Below, piece by piece: positions 16,810-25,664 of a DNA stretch of 64,000 nt. The notes below the pieces were generated by a model that saw only the letters and a list, made by a program, of their open reading frames with translations, ran no database searches and had not been told where the DNA came from. A program made the translations under genes and the position numbers. Numbering within the stretch: position 1 is the stretch's first letter; each line of letters opens with the position of its first letter. Source of the stretch: Candidatus Methanomassiliicoccus intestinalis Issoire-Mx1 (GTDB taxonomy: Archaea; Thermoplasmatota; Thermoplasmata; Methanomassiliicoccales; Methanomassiliicoccaceae); NCBI RefSeq assembly GCF_000404225.1, contig NC_021353.1, forward strand, positions 186,001-250,000, given 5' to 3'.

Positions 16810-17849
16810 AAATAAAACTCATCGGTTTTTCCAGTGCAGGATGCTCACTGGTGAATAAAATCTCAGAAGGTTTATCATCAAAAGGCAATGAATGTGAGGC
16901 ATACGGGAAATGTACGTTTGTTTCAGAATGCAGCGTTATTCCGGTTACCCAGACTCTTCATGCGTGGACTGAAGTAGCGTTTCAAGATTCCGATGCCATT
17001 ATTTTTGTCGGTGCAGTCGGGATAGCAGTCCGTGCCATCGCTCCGTTTGTTAAAACAAAGGTAGCTGATCCGGCAATTGTTGTTTTAGATGAACGGGGCT
17101 CTTACTCTATTCCGCTGCTGTCAGGGCATATCGGCGGGGCAAACACTCTTGCTAAGATTATTGCAGAAATGATCGGCGCTGAAGCGGTCATTACCACTGC
17201 TACAGACATCAATGGAAAATTCTCAGTGGATTCATTTGCCGAGGAGCGCGGCATGTATATCAGCAGCATGGCCTGTGCAAAGGATATTTCTGCATATATT
17301 CTAGAAAAGGGAAACGTTGGATTCAAAAGCGATTTTCCAGTCTATGGACAGCTGATGAATGGTCTGGTTTCTGCAGATGACGGAGACATAGGAATTCATA
17401 TAACTTCCAATGATGCAAAGGGACCATTCTGTAAAACATTGAATTTAATTCCTAAAACTACCATCATCGGACTGGGCTGCAGAAAAGACACTCCGGCTGA
17501 GAATATCGAGAAGTTGGTTATTAAGGTATTAAAAAGTAATGAATTATCAATTCACAGCGTGAAGTCAGCAGCCAGCATAGACCTTAAAATGAATGAGCCA
17601 GGAATTCTGAACTTTTGTAAAAAATATGGATTGGAATCGGAATTCTTTTCCAAAGAGGAGCTTGAATGCGTAGAAGGGGATTTCTCAGAATCTCCTTTCG
17701 TTAAAAGCATAACAGGGGTTGGCAACGTGTGCGAAAGAGCAGCTTTAAAAGCATCGGCTGACGGAAAACTCATACAGAAAAAAGTCGCAGAAAACGGGGT
17801 CACAGTTGCGTTAGTATCTGAACCATACATTGTTCATCTGGATAAGTGA
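16806..17849 (+). CDS. cbiG: Cobalt-precorrin-5A hydrolase CbiG
   Basis: The 347-residue protein removes the C20 fragment as acetaldehyde from cobalt-precorrin-5A. The central motifs FVGAVGIAVRAIAPFVKTK, DPAIVVLDERGSYSIPLLSGH and ANTLAKIIAEMIGA-like residues are typical, and the C-terminal domain has TTIIGLGCRKDTPAENIE. Overlaps of 4 bp with cbiD and a 4-bp gap to the next gene show one operon. Confidence 0.95.
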   Translation: MKIKLIGFSSAGCSLVNKISEGLSSKGNECEAYGKCTFVSECSVIPVTQTLHAWTEVAFQDSDAIIFVGAVGIAVRAIAPFVKTKVADPAIVVLDERGSYSIPLLSGHIGGANTLAKIIAEMIGAEAVITTATDINGKFSVDSFAEERGMYISSMACAKDISAYILEKGNVGFKSDFPVYGQLMNGLVSADDGDIGIHITSNDAKGPFCKTLNLIPKTTIIGLGCRKDTPAENIEKLVIKVLKSNELSIHSVKSAASIDLKMNEPGILNFCKKYGLESEFFSKEELECVEGDFSESPFVKSITGVGNVCERAALKASADGKLIQKKVAENGVTVALVSEPYIVHLDK

Positions 17850-17853
17850 TTAT

Positions 17854-19860
17854 ATGTCTGAAAAAATTCTCGTATTTGCAGGAACCACGGAAGGCAGATT
17901 GTTGGCTGAATATCTAGGCTCTCACGGTATTTCTGCGCACATCTGCGTTGCAACAGAATATGGAGAGCAGCTGGTTAAGAAAAGCGACAGCATAACTGTT
18001 TCCGCTGGAAGACTGGACTGCGAAGGAATGCAGAATTTAATCAGAGAAGGTTTTTCACTGGTGATCGATGCCACCCATCCTTATGCGGTGATTGTTTCTT
18101 CCAATATCAAGGACGCATGTACCAAGACTGGAGTCGAATACATGAGGCTTCTGAGGCAGGAAGGATCACGTCAGGGAGATGTAGTTGAAGTTTCGAGTGT
18201 GGAAGAGGCAGTAAAATATCTCCGCGGTACAGAAGGAAACATTCTTGTTGCCACAGGCAGCAAAGAGATTGCTAAATTTACTGAGCTGGATAATTATAAA
18301 GAAAGAGTTTTCGCCAGGGTTCTTTCCACAGCATCCGTAGCAAAAGCCTGCTCAGATCTCGGGTTTGAAGGAAAGAATCTCATCTGCATGCAGGGGCCGT
18401 TCTGCGAAGAGCTGAACTATGGCATGCTGAAGCAAATTTCTGCGAAATATATGGTTACTAAAGATTCGGGCAAAGTCGGCGGATTCGAAGATAAGATCCG
18501 GGCGGCAAAGAGGGCCGGTGTGCAGGTTGTTTTGGTTGGAAGGCCGCAGGGCGACAAGGGCAGATCTTACGATGAAGTCATATCTGAGTTAAATTTAAGA
18601 TTTGGAATAAACACTTCATCAAACGAATCTTACAAACCGAAAAGAAAAGTAACTCTCGTAGGAATAGGTATGGGGAACTCAGACCAGCTTACTCTGGAAG
18701 CTGTGAATGCCTGTGAAAATGCTGACATAATCATAGGCGCTGAAAGAATGCTCTCTTCTGTAAAAACATACTGCAGCAATACGTTCAATGCATACATCTC
18801 AGATGAAATAATTGACTTCATAAAGTCTCATGAAGAATACAGCAATATTGTCGTAGCTCTGTCCGGTGATGTAGGATTTTACAGCGCAGCAAAGAAATTA
18901 ATTGAAGCAGTCAAAAAGGAAGGCTATGAGCTTAAACTGGTATGCGGAATATCTTCCGTAGTTTATCTGTGTTCCAGACTGAATACCTCCTGGGAAGATG
19001 TCAATCTCCTGAGTGTTCATGGCAGAGATGCAAACATCATCGCTTCAGTCAAATCTCACAAGAAAACTTTCACGCTCCTCAGCGGATCAGACAGCGTACG
19101 CAGGATCTGCGCTTCTCTTATCGAAGCAGGTCTGGAATCAGTCATGCTCTATGTGGGTGAAAACTTATCATATGATAATGAAAAAATTACCTCGGGATGT
19201 GCTGCAGACTTAAATGACAGGGATTTTGGAAAGCTGTGCGTAGTTTTAATCGTTAATGATCAAGCGGATTCTACAAATCCTCTTGGCATACCAGATGATG
19301 ATTTTATCAGAGGAACCGCCCCGATGACTAAAAGCGAAGTCAGGACGCTCTCAGTAACAAAGCTTAAGCTAAAACCAGATTCAGTTGTTTACGACATCGG
19401 AGCTGGAACAGGTTCAGTATCTGTAGAGATGGCTTTGGTTTCCCACGATGGTACTGTTTATGCAATTGAAAAAGAAGAGGAAGCAGCGGATCTGATCAGA
19501 CATAACAAAGCTAAATTTGGAACTCCGAATCTTGAGATAATCCATGGAACCGCTCCAGAAGCCATAAAGGATCTTCCTGCACCTACACACGCGTTTATCG
19601 GCGGCTCTTCAGGTAATCTGAGCGAGATAGTGCAGACGCTTTTGTCTAAAAACAAAGATGTGAAGATCGTAATTACAGCCGTGACTTTAGAAACAGTTTC
19701 GGAAGCATTGTCCTGTATGACTAATTTTGATTTCAAATGCCGTGAAGTCATACAGCTTTCGGTGTCAAAGTCGAGGGAGATTGGAAACTACAACCTGATG
19801 ACTGCTCAGAACCCCGTTTATATCTTCACACTCAGCGGGGCCAGCAGGTGCAGTTTCTGA
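17854..19860 (+). CDS. cbiJET: CbiJ-CbiE-CbiT triple fusion (precorrin-6A reductase / C5,15-methyltransferase-decarboxylase)
   Basis: The 668-residue protein joins three enzymes. Residues 1 to about 255 are CbiJ, cobalt-precorrin-6A reductase (ILVFAGTTEGRLLAEYL, DATHPYA, TKDSGKVGGFEDKI). About 262-465 is CbiE, the C5 methyltransferase (VTLVGIGMGNSDQLTLEA, ALSGDVGFYSAAKKL). About 480-668 is CbiT, the C15 methyltransferase and decarboxylase (FIRGTAPMTKSEVR, SAM loop VYDIGAGTGSVSVEMA, HAFIGGSSGNL). CbiE-CbiT fusions are common; the added CbiJ is less usual. It probably channels cobalt-precorrin-6A to cobalt-precorrin-8. An upstream in-frame start at 17830 overlaps cbiG and is less likely. Confidence 0.93.
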   Translation: MSEKILVFAGTTEGRLLAEYLGSHGISAHICVATEYGEQLVKKSDSITVSAGRLDCEGMQNLIREGFSLVIDATHPYAVIVSSNIKDACTKTGVEYMRLLRQEGSRQGDVVEVSSVEEAVKYLRGTEGNILVATGSKEIAKFTELDNYKERVFARVLSTASVAKACSDLGFEGKNLICMQGPFCEELNYGMLKQISAKYMVTKDSGKVGGFEDKIRAAKRAGVQVVLVGRPQGDKGRSYDEVISELNLRFGINTSSNESYKPKRKVTLVGIGMGNSDQLTLEAVNACENADIIIGAERMLSSVKTYCSNTFNAYISDEIIDFIKSHEEYSNIVVALSGDVGFYSAAKKLIEAVKKEGYELKLVCGISSVVYLCSRLNTSWEDVNLLSVHGRDANIIASVKSHKKTFTLLSGSDSVRRICASLIEAGLESVMLYVGENLSYDNEKITSGCAADLNDRDFGKLCVVLIVNDQADSTNPLGIPDDDFIRGTAPMTKSEVRTLSVTKLKLKPDSVVYDIGAGTGSVSVEMALVSHDGTVYAIEKEEEAADLIRHNKAKFGTPNLEIIHGTAPEAIKDLPAPTHAFIGGSSGNLSEIVQTLLSKNKDVKIVITAVTLETVSEALSCMTNFDFKCREVIQLSVSKSREIGNYNLMTAQNPVYIFTLSGASRCSF

Positions 19861-19978
19861 CAGGCGGTTCGGATGCATTCTGAATATCTGCAGTGAATCT
19901 CAGAATTGTGAAAGAACTTTCCTTTCGGAGCAGAAATTGCTCAAAGGTACATTGTGCCGTAATAGCACGTAGCAATAT

Positions 19979-19989
19979 GCATATATACA
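19979..19989 (+). promoter_or_regulatory. Probable TATA box of the symporter unit
   Basis: GCATATATACA lies about 55 bp before the small accessory gene in an otherwise gene-free 180-bp stretch. Upstream of it are small hairpins GAAAG-AA-CTTTC and GAGCA-GAAAT-TGCTC at about 19909-19942. Confidence 0.4.
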
Positions 19990-20040
19990 CAATCTAATAT
20001 CCCAACGCACAGCCTAGCTGCTGTTATGAGTTGATGAACC

Positions 20041-20157
20041 GTGTTGGGCATTGAAGATCCCTGGATACTGACAGCATACGTTTTGATGTTTCTGTCGGCG
20101 GCAATCTGCATAGTATATCCGCTGCTGAAGAAAAATAGCAAGGAGGATGAAGAATGA
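20041..20157 (+). CDS. Symporter small accessory protein
   Basis: This 38-residue gene is easy to miss. Starting at GTG (or TTG at 20044), it encodes MLGIEDPWILTAYVLMFL, one transmembrane helix, then a charged tail ending KKNSKEDEE. Its TGA overlaps the ATG of the SSS transporter. Small one-helix proteins starting with this Gly-Ile-Glu/Asp-Asp-Pro-Trp pattern precede SSS-family transporters in many archaea and bacteria, so it is probably an obligate partner. In-frame stops just upstream exclude a longer form. Confidence 0.8.
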   Translation: MLGIEDPWILTAYVLMFLSAAICIVYPLLKKNSKEDEE

Positions 20158-21767
20158 ATACCGCTGCATTTGCCGTCCTTACGATCCTCTACATAATAGC
20201 CGTCATTTATCTGGGTTATCTGGGCTGGAAAAAAACCCGCGGGTCTGAAGACTACATGCTTGCAGGCAGAAAACTGAGTCCCTGGGTCATCGGCCTCTCG
20301 TACGGGGCAACATTCATCAGCGTCTCAGCGATCATTGGTTTCGGAGGCCAGAGTGCCAAACTGGGAATGGGTCTGGTATTCCTTGCCATGCTGAACATTG
20401 CGGTAGGAGTGTTGCTGGCTTTCATAGTCTTCGGCGGAAGAACCAGAAAAATGGCTAAAAAATTGAACGCAGTCACTTTCCCGGATCTGCTGGGAAAATG
20501 CTACAATTCCAATATTATCCATCTCATTACAGGAATAACCATTCTTGTGGCGATGCCGCTTTATGCGGCTGCAGTTCTGATCGGCGGCTCTGAATTTTTG
20601 TCTATTACTCTGGGATTGAGTTACAATTCAGCACTCATAATTTTCACAGTAGTTACGGCAGTTTATGTCATTGTGGGAGGTTTAATCGCTGTCATGTACA
20701 CCGAGGCTATGCAGGGTGTAATCATGATCGGCGGAATGGTTGTGCTGTTCATTTTGACCTATTCATTATTCCCTGATCTGGGAGGTCTGACAGGCATAAA
20801 CGAGGCCTTATCAAACATGACTCCTCCGGCTGATCTTGTAAGCCAAGGCATGACTGGATGGACTTCAATGCCGACTTTCGGAAGCCCCATCTGGTATACT
20901 TTAGTCACTACTATGATCCTCGGGGTCGGCATAGGCGTGCTGGCACAGCCTCAGCTGGTAGTGCGCTTCATGACTGCCAAAGATGACAAAACTCTCAAAA
21001 GATCAATCCCGATCGGCGGAATATTTATTCTGCTGACTGCAGGAATCATATACACAGTCGGACCGATGAGCAATCTCTGGTTCGTAGACACTTACGGAGT
21101 AGACGCATGGTCATACCTGCACAATGTAGACCAGATAATTCCGGCATTTATTGACGGGGCGTTCTCCAATTCGCTGTTTGGACTATTCGTTCCGATCTTC
21201 ATGATCGTTCTTCTGTCTGCAGCCATGTCTACACTGAGTTCTGTATTTCACTCCCTGGGAACTTCTGCAGGATTTGATATCTACAAATCTGTACAAAAAA
21301 TCAGACATCCTGATGTTGAACCCAAGACCTCAATGAAACTTACAAAATATGCAATGCTTGTAATGATCATTCTCAGTCTGGCACTGGCGTTCTGTATGCC
21401 GGCAAACATCATTGCACGGGCCACGGCTATGTATATGGGACTGTGTGCATGTGCTCTGCTTCCAGCGTTTTGCATGGCGCTCTTCTCCAAGAGGCCTCTT
21501 GAAAAACCGGCTTTGTGGAGCATATTGTCAGGCATTGTTTCATGGTTCATCTGGACTGTCTTTGTACACATCGCTGAGTCTTCTCAGCTTGGAATATGCA
21601 GAGCGATCTTCGGAGTCGATGCCCTTCTCGGGCAGCCCTGGCAGCTCATCGATCCCCTTCTGATAGCACTGCCGATTTCAACGGCAGTAATGATCATCGG
21701 CTGGGCACTCTGCAGAAACAGTGCTGATACGCGTTTAACCTCCCGAGAACTGAGCGGAAAAGAATAA
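20154..21767 (+). CDS. Sodium/solute symporter, SSS family
   Basis: The 537-residue protein has about 13 hydrophobic segments and the SSS fold. It begins with an outside-in helix, then KTRGSEDYMLAGRKLSPWVIGLS-type residues and GATFISVSAIIGFGG, the usual unwound region and sodium site. ALLSAAMSTLSSVFHSLGTS-like sequence late in the protein (about 360) supplies the Ser/Thr of the second sodium site. The substrate cannot be assigned; urea-, proline- or carboxylate-type substrates are all found in the family. It sits just after the corrin operon and before two small paralogous proteins. Confidence 0.85.
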   Translation: MNTAAFAVLTILYIIAVIYLGYLGWKKTRGSEDYMLAGRKLSPWVIGLSYGATFISVSAIIGFGGQSAKLGMGLVFLAMLNIAVGVLLAFIVFGGRTRKMAKKLNAVTFPDLLGKCYNSNIIHLITGITILVAMPLYAAAVLIGGSEFLSITLGLSYNSALIIFTVVTAVYVIVGGLIAVMYTEAMQGVIMIGGMVVLFILTYSLFPDLGGLTGINEALSNMTPPADLVSQGMTGWTSMPTFGSPIWYTLVTTMILGVGIGVLAQPQLVVRFMTAKDDKTLKRSIPIGGIFILLTAGIIYTVGPMSNLWFVDTYGVDAWSYLHNVDQIIPAFIDGAFSNSLFGLFVPIFMIVLLSAAMSTLSSVFHSLGTSAGFDIYKSVQKIRHPDVEPKTSMKLTKYAMLVMIILSLALAFCMPANIIARATAMYMGLCACALLPAFCMALFSKRPLEKPALWSILSGIVSWFIWTVFVHIAESSQLGICRAIFGVDALLGQPWQLIDPLLIALPISTAVMIIGWALCRNSADTRLTSRELSGKE

Positions 21768-21794
21768 AATCCGCTCTGCTCAGACTTGGAGGGC

Positions 21795-22133
21795 ATGGAA
21801 CAATATCTCGTCATGTTCAAACTGAGGGAAGAATCATACGGCGGCTCAGAAGAGGAGGCCGCATTCATGCTCTCCGATCAAATCATCCCCTCGCTGGAGC
21901 GTCTTTCTGAAATCGAGAGTGACAATAGAGTCATGGGCGGCTTCATAGAGGGGCAGCGTTCAGGCGCATTCATTTTTTCTGTAAAAGATTATGAAGAGCT
22001 GGATAAAACATTGGCTTCCCTGCCGATTATGAATGTGTATGATGTTGATGTAGCCCCTTTGCAGACAATATCTTCAGCTCTTGACCGTGACCGCAATATT
22101 GTTGGAGAAGTCAAGAAGGCTGCCGGACTGTAG
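21795..22133 (+). CDS. Small ferredoxin-fold-like protein A (tandem paralogue), TAG stop
   Basis: The 112-residue protein begins MEQYLVMFKL and is about 30% similar by eye to the next ORF: both have IIP.L..L, GG...GQRS and a predicted beta-alpha-beta pattern. This resembles dimeric alpha/beta-barrel proteins of the muconolactone-isomerase or YCII kind, but I cannot name a family or reaction. The start is ATG 21795 just after GGAGG, or TTG 21786. It ends in TAG, rare here; read-through would add 13 residues up to TGA 22170. Its position after the symporter suggests a role in handling the transported compound. Confidence 0.6.
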   Translation: MEQYLVMFKLREESYGGSEEEAAFMLSDQIIPSLERLSEIESDNRVMGGFIEGQRSGAFIFSVKDYEELDKTLASLPIMNVYDVDVAPLQTISSALDRDRNIVGEVKKAAGL

Positions 22134-22156
22134 AAAGGATTATTCTATCAGTTGGT

Positions 22157-22501
22157 ATGTGGGATTTTATGAAATTTCTTGCACTTATGAAAATTAACAA
22201 TGACGGGATAGGAAACAACGATGAGGAGAATCGTAAAATCCTCACGGAAAAGATCATTCCCGGTTTGAAAATCCTGGAATCGTGGGAAGCCGATGGAAAA
22301 CTTGAGGGAGGCTTATTCCACGGGCAGCGTTCTGCAGTTCTTATTGTGGAAGCCGAGTCATTAGATGAACTGGACGGTATGATGGAAACTCTACATCTCA
22401 ATGGGGCTTTCGACGCTGATATCATAGAACTCCAGCCTATCAGCGATGCATTGGCTAAGGATGAAGAAGTGCTGAAAACGTTAGATTCTTCCGATGCCTG
22501 A
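22157..22501 (+). CDS. Small ferredoxin-fold-like protein B (tandem paralogue)
   Basis: The 114-residue protein is a diverged duplicate of the preceding gene, sharing the N-terminal strand (MKFLALMKIN against MEQYLVMFKL), KIIPGLKILE, GGLFHGQRSAVLIVEAESLDEL-like core and ISDAL near the C terminus. By alignment the true start may be the ATG at 22169. No catalytic residues are obvious. The pair may form a heterodimer. Confidence 0.58.
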   Translation: MWDFMKFLALMKINNDGIGNNDEENRKILTEKIIPGLKILESWEADGKLEGGLFHGQRSAVLIVEAESLDELDGMMETLHLNGAFDADIIELQPISDALAKDEEVLKTLDSSDA

Positions 22502-22882
22502 CATTATACTGCATGAAATTTCCGAATAACGGAATCAATCTCACTGTCAGTACAAATCTGAGCATTCATGTATAAATAAAGTTCTTGTATTAGAACCGCA
22601 ACTCACTGAGCGACTCTAACGCTTGACAGTTAAAAAATGAGCCTTGGACAGGATGATCCGCCTCTGTGCGCTTATCCATGTACAGGCTTCAATGACACTA
22701 GTCTCATAAACTGTCAAATTGAACCTGCCCGATACTGAAAAATGCTGCAGGTGCATGTTCCATACCGGATTGCTCCGTATCGCGGAACAAAGAAGCGCTG
22801 AGAGCATGAAGTATCAGAGACTATATATGAAAATCAATATAGCCACAAGCGCTTAATGACCGCGGAATTGAGAGGGGATAGT
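22502..22882. other. Gene-poor 380-bp gap with a spaced inverted repeat
   Basis: I see no convincing gene. TTGACAGTT (22623-22631) and its exact inverse AACTGTCAA (22709-22717) bound a 95-bp segment. ATGAG lies inside each copy, which extends the similarity. A TATA-like TATATATG at 22822-22829 probably drives the serine operon. A minus-strand open frame of 63 codons (22616-22807) spans the repeats but resembles nothing I know. Confidence 0.45.
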
Positions 22883-23947
22883 TTGAATCGCACGCTTTTT
22901 ACAGTTGGTCCAGTCGAGGTCCGGAAAGAAGTCCTCGAAGCCATGACAAAACCGATGATAACTCATCGTGGCAAAGACTATGAACAGTTCCAGGCAAATC
23001 TAGTTGAAAAACTGCACAAGACCCTGGACACAGACATGAATATCATGATGTCCCCGTCTTCAGCTTCAGGACTCCTTGAAGCCTGTGTAAGATGCGGCGT
23101 GAAGTCAAACATGGCTGGTATCTCAAACGGATCATTTGGAAACCGCTGGCAGAGCATCGGCAGCGACAATGGTAAAAATGTCAAGAAAATCGATGTGGAA
23201 TGGGGCAAAGCCGTAAGGGCGGAGCATGTGGATGGACAGATCGATGACTCGATTGAAGCCGTTACAATGATCGCTAATGAAAGTTCTACTGGAGTTTTGA
23301 ATCCAGTGAAGGAAGTAAGCGATGAGATCCGCAGCAAGCATGACCCTCTGATCTTCATCGATGCAGTTACCGCCGCTTACGGAAGCGATATGCACCTGAA
23401 AGAATTGGATGCGGACGCAGTGGTTTTCGGCACTCAGAAAGCACTCGCACTTCCGCCGGGACTGGCAATTATCTGTTGCTCAGACCGTCTGCTGAAAAAA
23501 GCAGAAAGTGTTCCCAACCGGGGTTATTATTTCGATCTTATTCAGATGAAAAAAATGGCAGACAAGAGTTTCTCACTAACTACTCCGCCGGTATCTCTGC
23601 TGTACGGCTTGGACTTCCAGCTGGACAGAATTCTGAAAGAAGGCGTCAAAAACAGATACGCCAGACATCAGGAGATGGCCGATACGGTACATGCATGGGC
23701 TGAGAAAAATCTGGGCCTCTTCGCAGAAGCAGGCTTCAGATCAAAAACAATCTCTGTCATATTCAAGAAAAATATAGAATTCGGCAAGCTTCAAAGCAAG
23801 CTTAACGAACGCGGATTTGAAATCTCTAACGGATATGGGGATATCAAAGAAATGACATTCCGCATTGGTCATATGGGAGATCTCACCGTTCCTGAGATAA
23901 AAGGTCTTCTCAAAAACATTGATGAAATCATAGAGGAATTGCAATGA
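22883..23947 (+). CDS. Class V aminotransferase (serine/phosphoserine-pyruvate type)
   Basis: The 354-residue PLP enzyme belongs to the alanine-glyoxylate/serine-pyruvate aminotransferase group. NRTLFTVGPVEVRKEVLEAM starts it, with ITHRGKDYEQF, FIDAVTAAYGSDM and the PLP lysine in FGTQKALALPPG. Archaea commonly use such an enzyme as phosphoserine aminotransferase, and the 4-bp overlap with serA strongly supports that role. TTG 22883 has the strong site GAGAGGGGAT; ATG 22856, about 30 bp after a TATA box, would be a leaderless alternative. Confidence 0.83.
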   Translation: MNRTLFTVGPVEVRKEVLEAMTKPMITHRGKDYEQFQANLVEKLHKTLDTDMNIMMSPSSASGLLEACVRCGVKSNMAGISNGSFGNRWQSIGSDNGKNVKKIDVEWGKAVRAEHVDGQIDDSIEAVTMIANESSTGVLNPVKEVSDEIRSKHDPLIFIDAVTAAYGSDMHLKELDADAVVFGTQKALALPPGLAIICCSDRLLKKAESVPNRGYYFDLIQMKKMADKSFSLTTPPVSLLYGLDFQLDRILKEGVKNRYARHQEMADTVHAWAEKNLGLFAEAGFRSKTISVIFKKNIEFGKLQSKLNERGFEISNGYGDIKEMTFRIGHMGDLTVPEIKGLLKNIDEIIEELQ

Positions 23948-25554
23948 TAAAACTGTTAGTTAGTGACGAACTCTCCAAAGAGGGTCTCGATATGCTGAGG
24001 AAGGGAGGCGCTGTAGAAGTCGATGCCAAACCAAATATTCCTCACGATGAATTAGTAAAAATCATAGGCGATTATGACGCTCTTGTAATCAGGTCCGGTA
24101 CAAAGGTAACAGAGGATGTCATAGAAGCAGGTAAAAAATTAAAGGTAGTTGGAAGAGCCGGAGTAGGCGTAGACAATGTAGATGTCAATGCCGCTACCAA
24201 AAAGGGTATTTTAGTAATGAACACTCCAGCAGCGAACATCATCTCAGCTGCGGAGCATACGATGGCAATGATGCTGTCTCTGGCACGCAACGTGGTTCCT
24301 GCAAACGTCTCTCTAAAAGCCGGAGAATGGAAACGTTCTAAATTCACCGGAATTGAACTGAACGGTAAGACTCTGGGAATTATTGGAATAGGCCGTGTCG
24401 GAGGAGAGGTGGCAAAGCGCTCAAAATCATTCGGCATGAAGCTTATCGGATATGATCCATACATTTCTCCGGAAGTAGCTGTAAAACTTGGTGTACGCCT
24501 GATGTCCTTGGAAGAAGTGGTCGAGCAGGCAGATATCATCACGATTCATGCAGCTCTGACTCCTGGAACATTCCATCTGATCAATAAAGATCTGATCTCT
24601 AAAATGAAACCGACTGCCATGATCCTGAATGTGGCCAGAGGAGAACTTATTGACAGCCAGGCTTTATATGATACTTTGAAGGAGAAAAAGATTGCTGGAG
24701 CTGCAATCGATGTGTTTGAGCAGGAACCTCCGACAGGATCTCCTCTGCTTACACTGGATAATATCGTTGTCACTCCTCACCTGGGAGCGTCTACAAAAGA
24801 AGCTCAGGAAAAAGTGTCTGTGGAGATGGCAGAAGCAGTCATGTCTTTCTTAGTTGATCATAAAATCAAGAATGCCATCAACGCACCAGTCCGCGGCATG
24901 GATCCAAAAGTGCTGCCCTTCATCTCAGTTGCAGAAAGACTGGGAGCATTTGCAGTACAGCTGGTCGATGCACCGGTTTCTAAAATAAACGTCACTGTAT
25001 ACGGCGACTTGGCTTCTGTAGATACAAAAATGATCACAGTATCTGCTTTGATGGGAGTTCTTTCAAATCTGTCAACTGAGTCTCCAAACATCATCAATGC
25101 AAGCTATATCGCTAAGGAGAAAGGCATACAGGTTATGGAATCAAAAGTAGAAGATTCCAAGCGCTATGTCAACATGATCTCTGTATCTATTGAATCTGAA
25201 AACTGCAAGAGAGAAGTCCGCGGAACCGCATTCCCCGAGTCTGAGCCTCGTCTGCTTGGAATTGACGACTTCGATCTAGATATACCGCTGGAAGGAGACT
25301 TCCTGCTTTCCGCCCACGCCGATGTACCAGGAATTATCGGTCGTGTAGGAGCCATTCTGGGAGACAAGGGAATCAACATTGCCAGAATGGGCCTGGGAAG
25401 GAAAGACAAAGGCGGAAATGCACTTCTTCTGATTTCTGTAGATACGCCTGTAAGTTTAGATCTCATAAAAGAGATGAACCAGGTGAAGGATTTCAAAGAA
25501 GTCCGCACAATCAAACTCAGTGGTTTAGACTCAAGGGAATACCTTCAGTTCTAA
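23944..25554 (+). CDS. serA: D-3-phosphoglycerate dehydrogenase SerA
   Basis: The 536-residue enzyme oxidises 3-phosphoglycerate to 3-phosphohydroxypyruvate, the first step to serine. The Rossmann motif is LGIIGIGRVGGEVAKR (about 140). The catalytic Arg-Glu-His set is visible in LNVARGELID, FEQEPP and VTPHLGASTKEAQ. An ASB domain (about 320-450) and a C-terminal ACT domain (LLSAHADVPGIIGRVGAIL) make it the long, serine-regulated form. A T-rich tract at 25563-25580 follows. Confidence 0.96.
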   Translation: MIKLLVSDELSKEGLDMLRKGGAVEVDAKPNIPHDELVKIIGDYDALVIRSGTKVTEDVIEAGKKLKVVGRAGVGVDNVDVNAATKKGILVMNTPAANIISAAEHTMAMMLSLARNVVPANVSLKAGEWKRSKFTGIELNGKTLGIIGIGRVGGEVAKRSKSFGMKLIGYDPYISPEVAVKLGVRLMSLEEVVEQADIITIHAALTPGTFHLINKDLISKMKPTAMILNVARGELIDSQALYDTLKEKKIAGAAIDVFEQEPPTGSPLLTLDNIVVTPHLGASTKEAQEKVSVEMAEAVMSFLVDHKIKNAINAPVRGMDPKVLPFISVAERLGAFAVQLVDAPVSKINVTVYGDLASVDTKMITVSALMGVLSNLSTESPNIINASYIAKEKGIQVMESKVEDSKRYVNMISVSIESENCKREVRGTAFPESEPRLLGIDDFDLDIPLEGDFLLSAHADVPGIIGRVGAILGDKGINIARMGLGRKDKGGNALLLISVDTPVSLDLIKEMNQVKDFKEVRTIKLSGLDSREYLQF

Positions 25555-25664
25555 ACAAACCACTTTTTATTTATTTTTTTTAAAAGTATTATTTCGCTTC
25601 AAAAGCAAAATGAAAAAGTATAAGATGCACATAACACGACAATCGGCTGGAAGAAGGCGGCTTT

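Noticed and set aside
22616..22807. Minus-strand 63-codon frame, considered as a transposase remnant
   Set aside because: No transposase motif or recognisable segment; it merely spans the inverted repeat.
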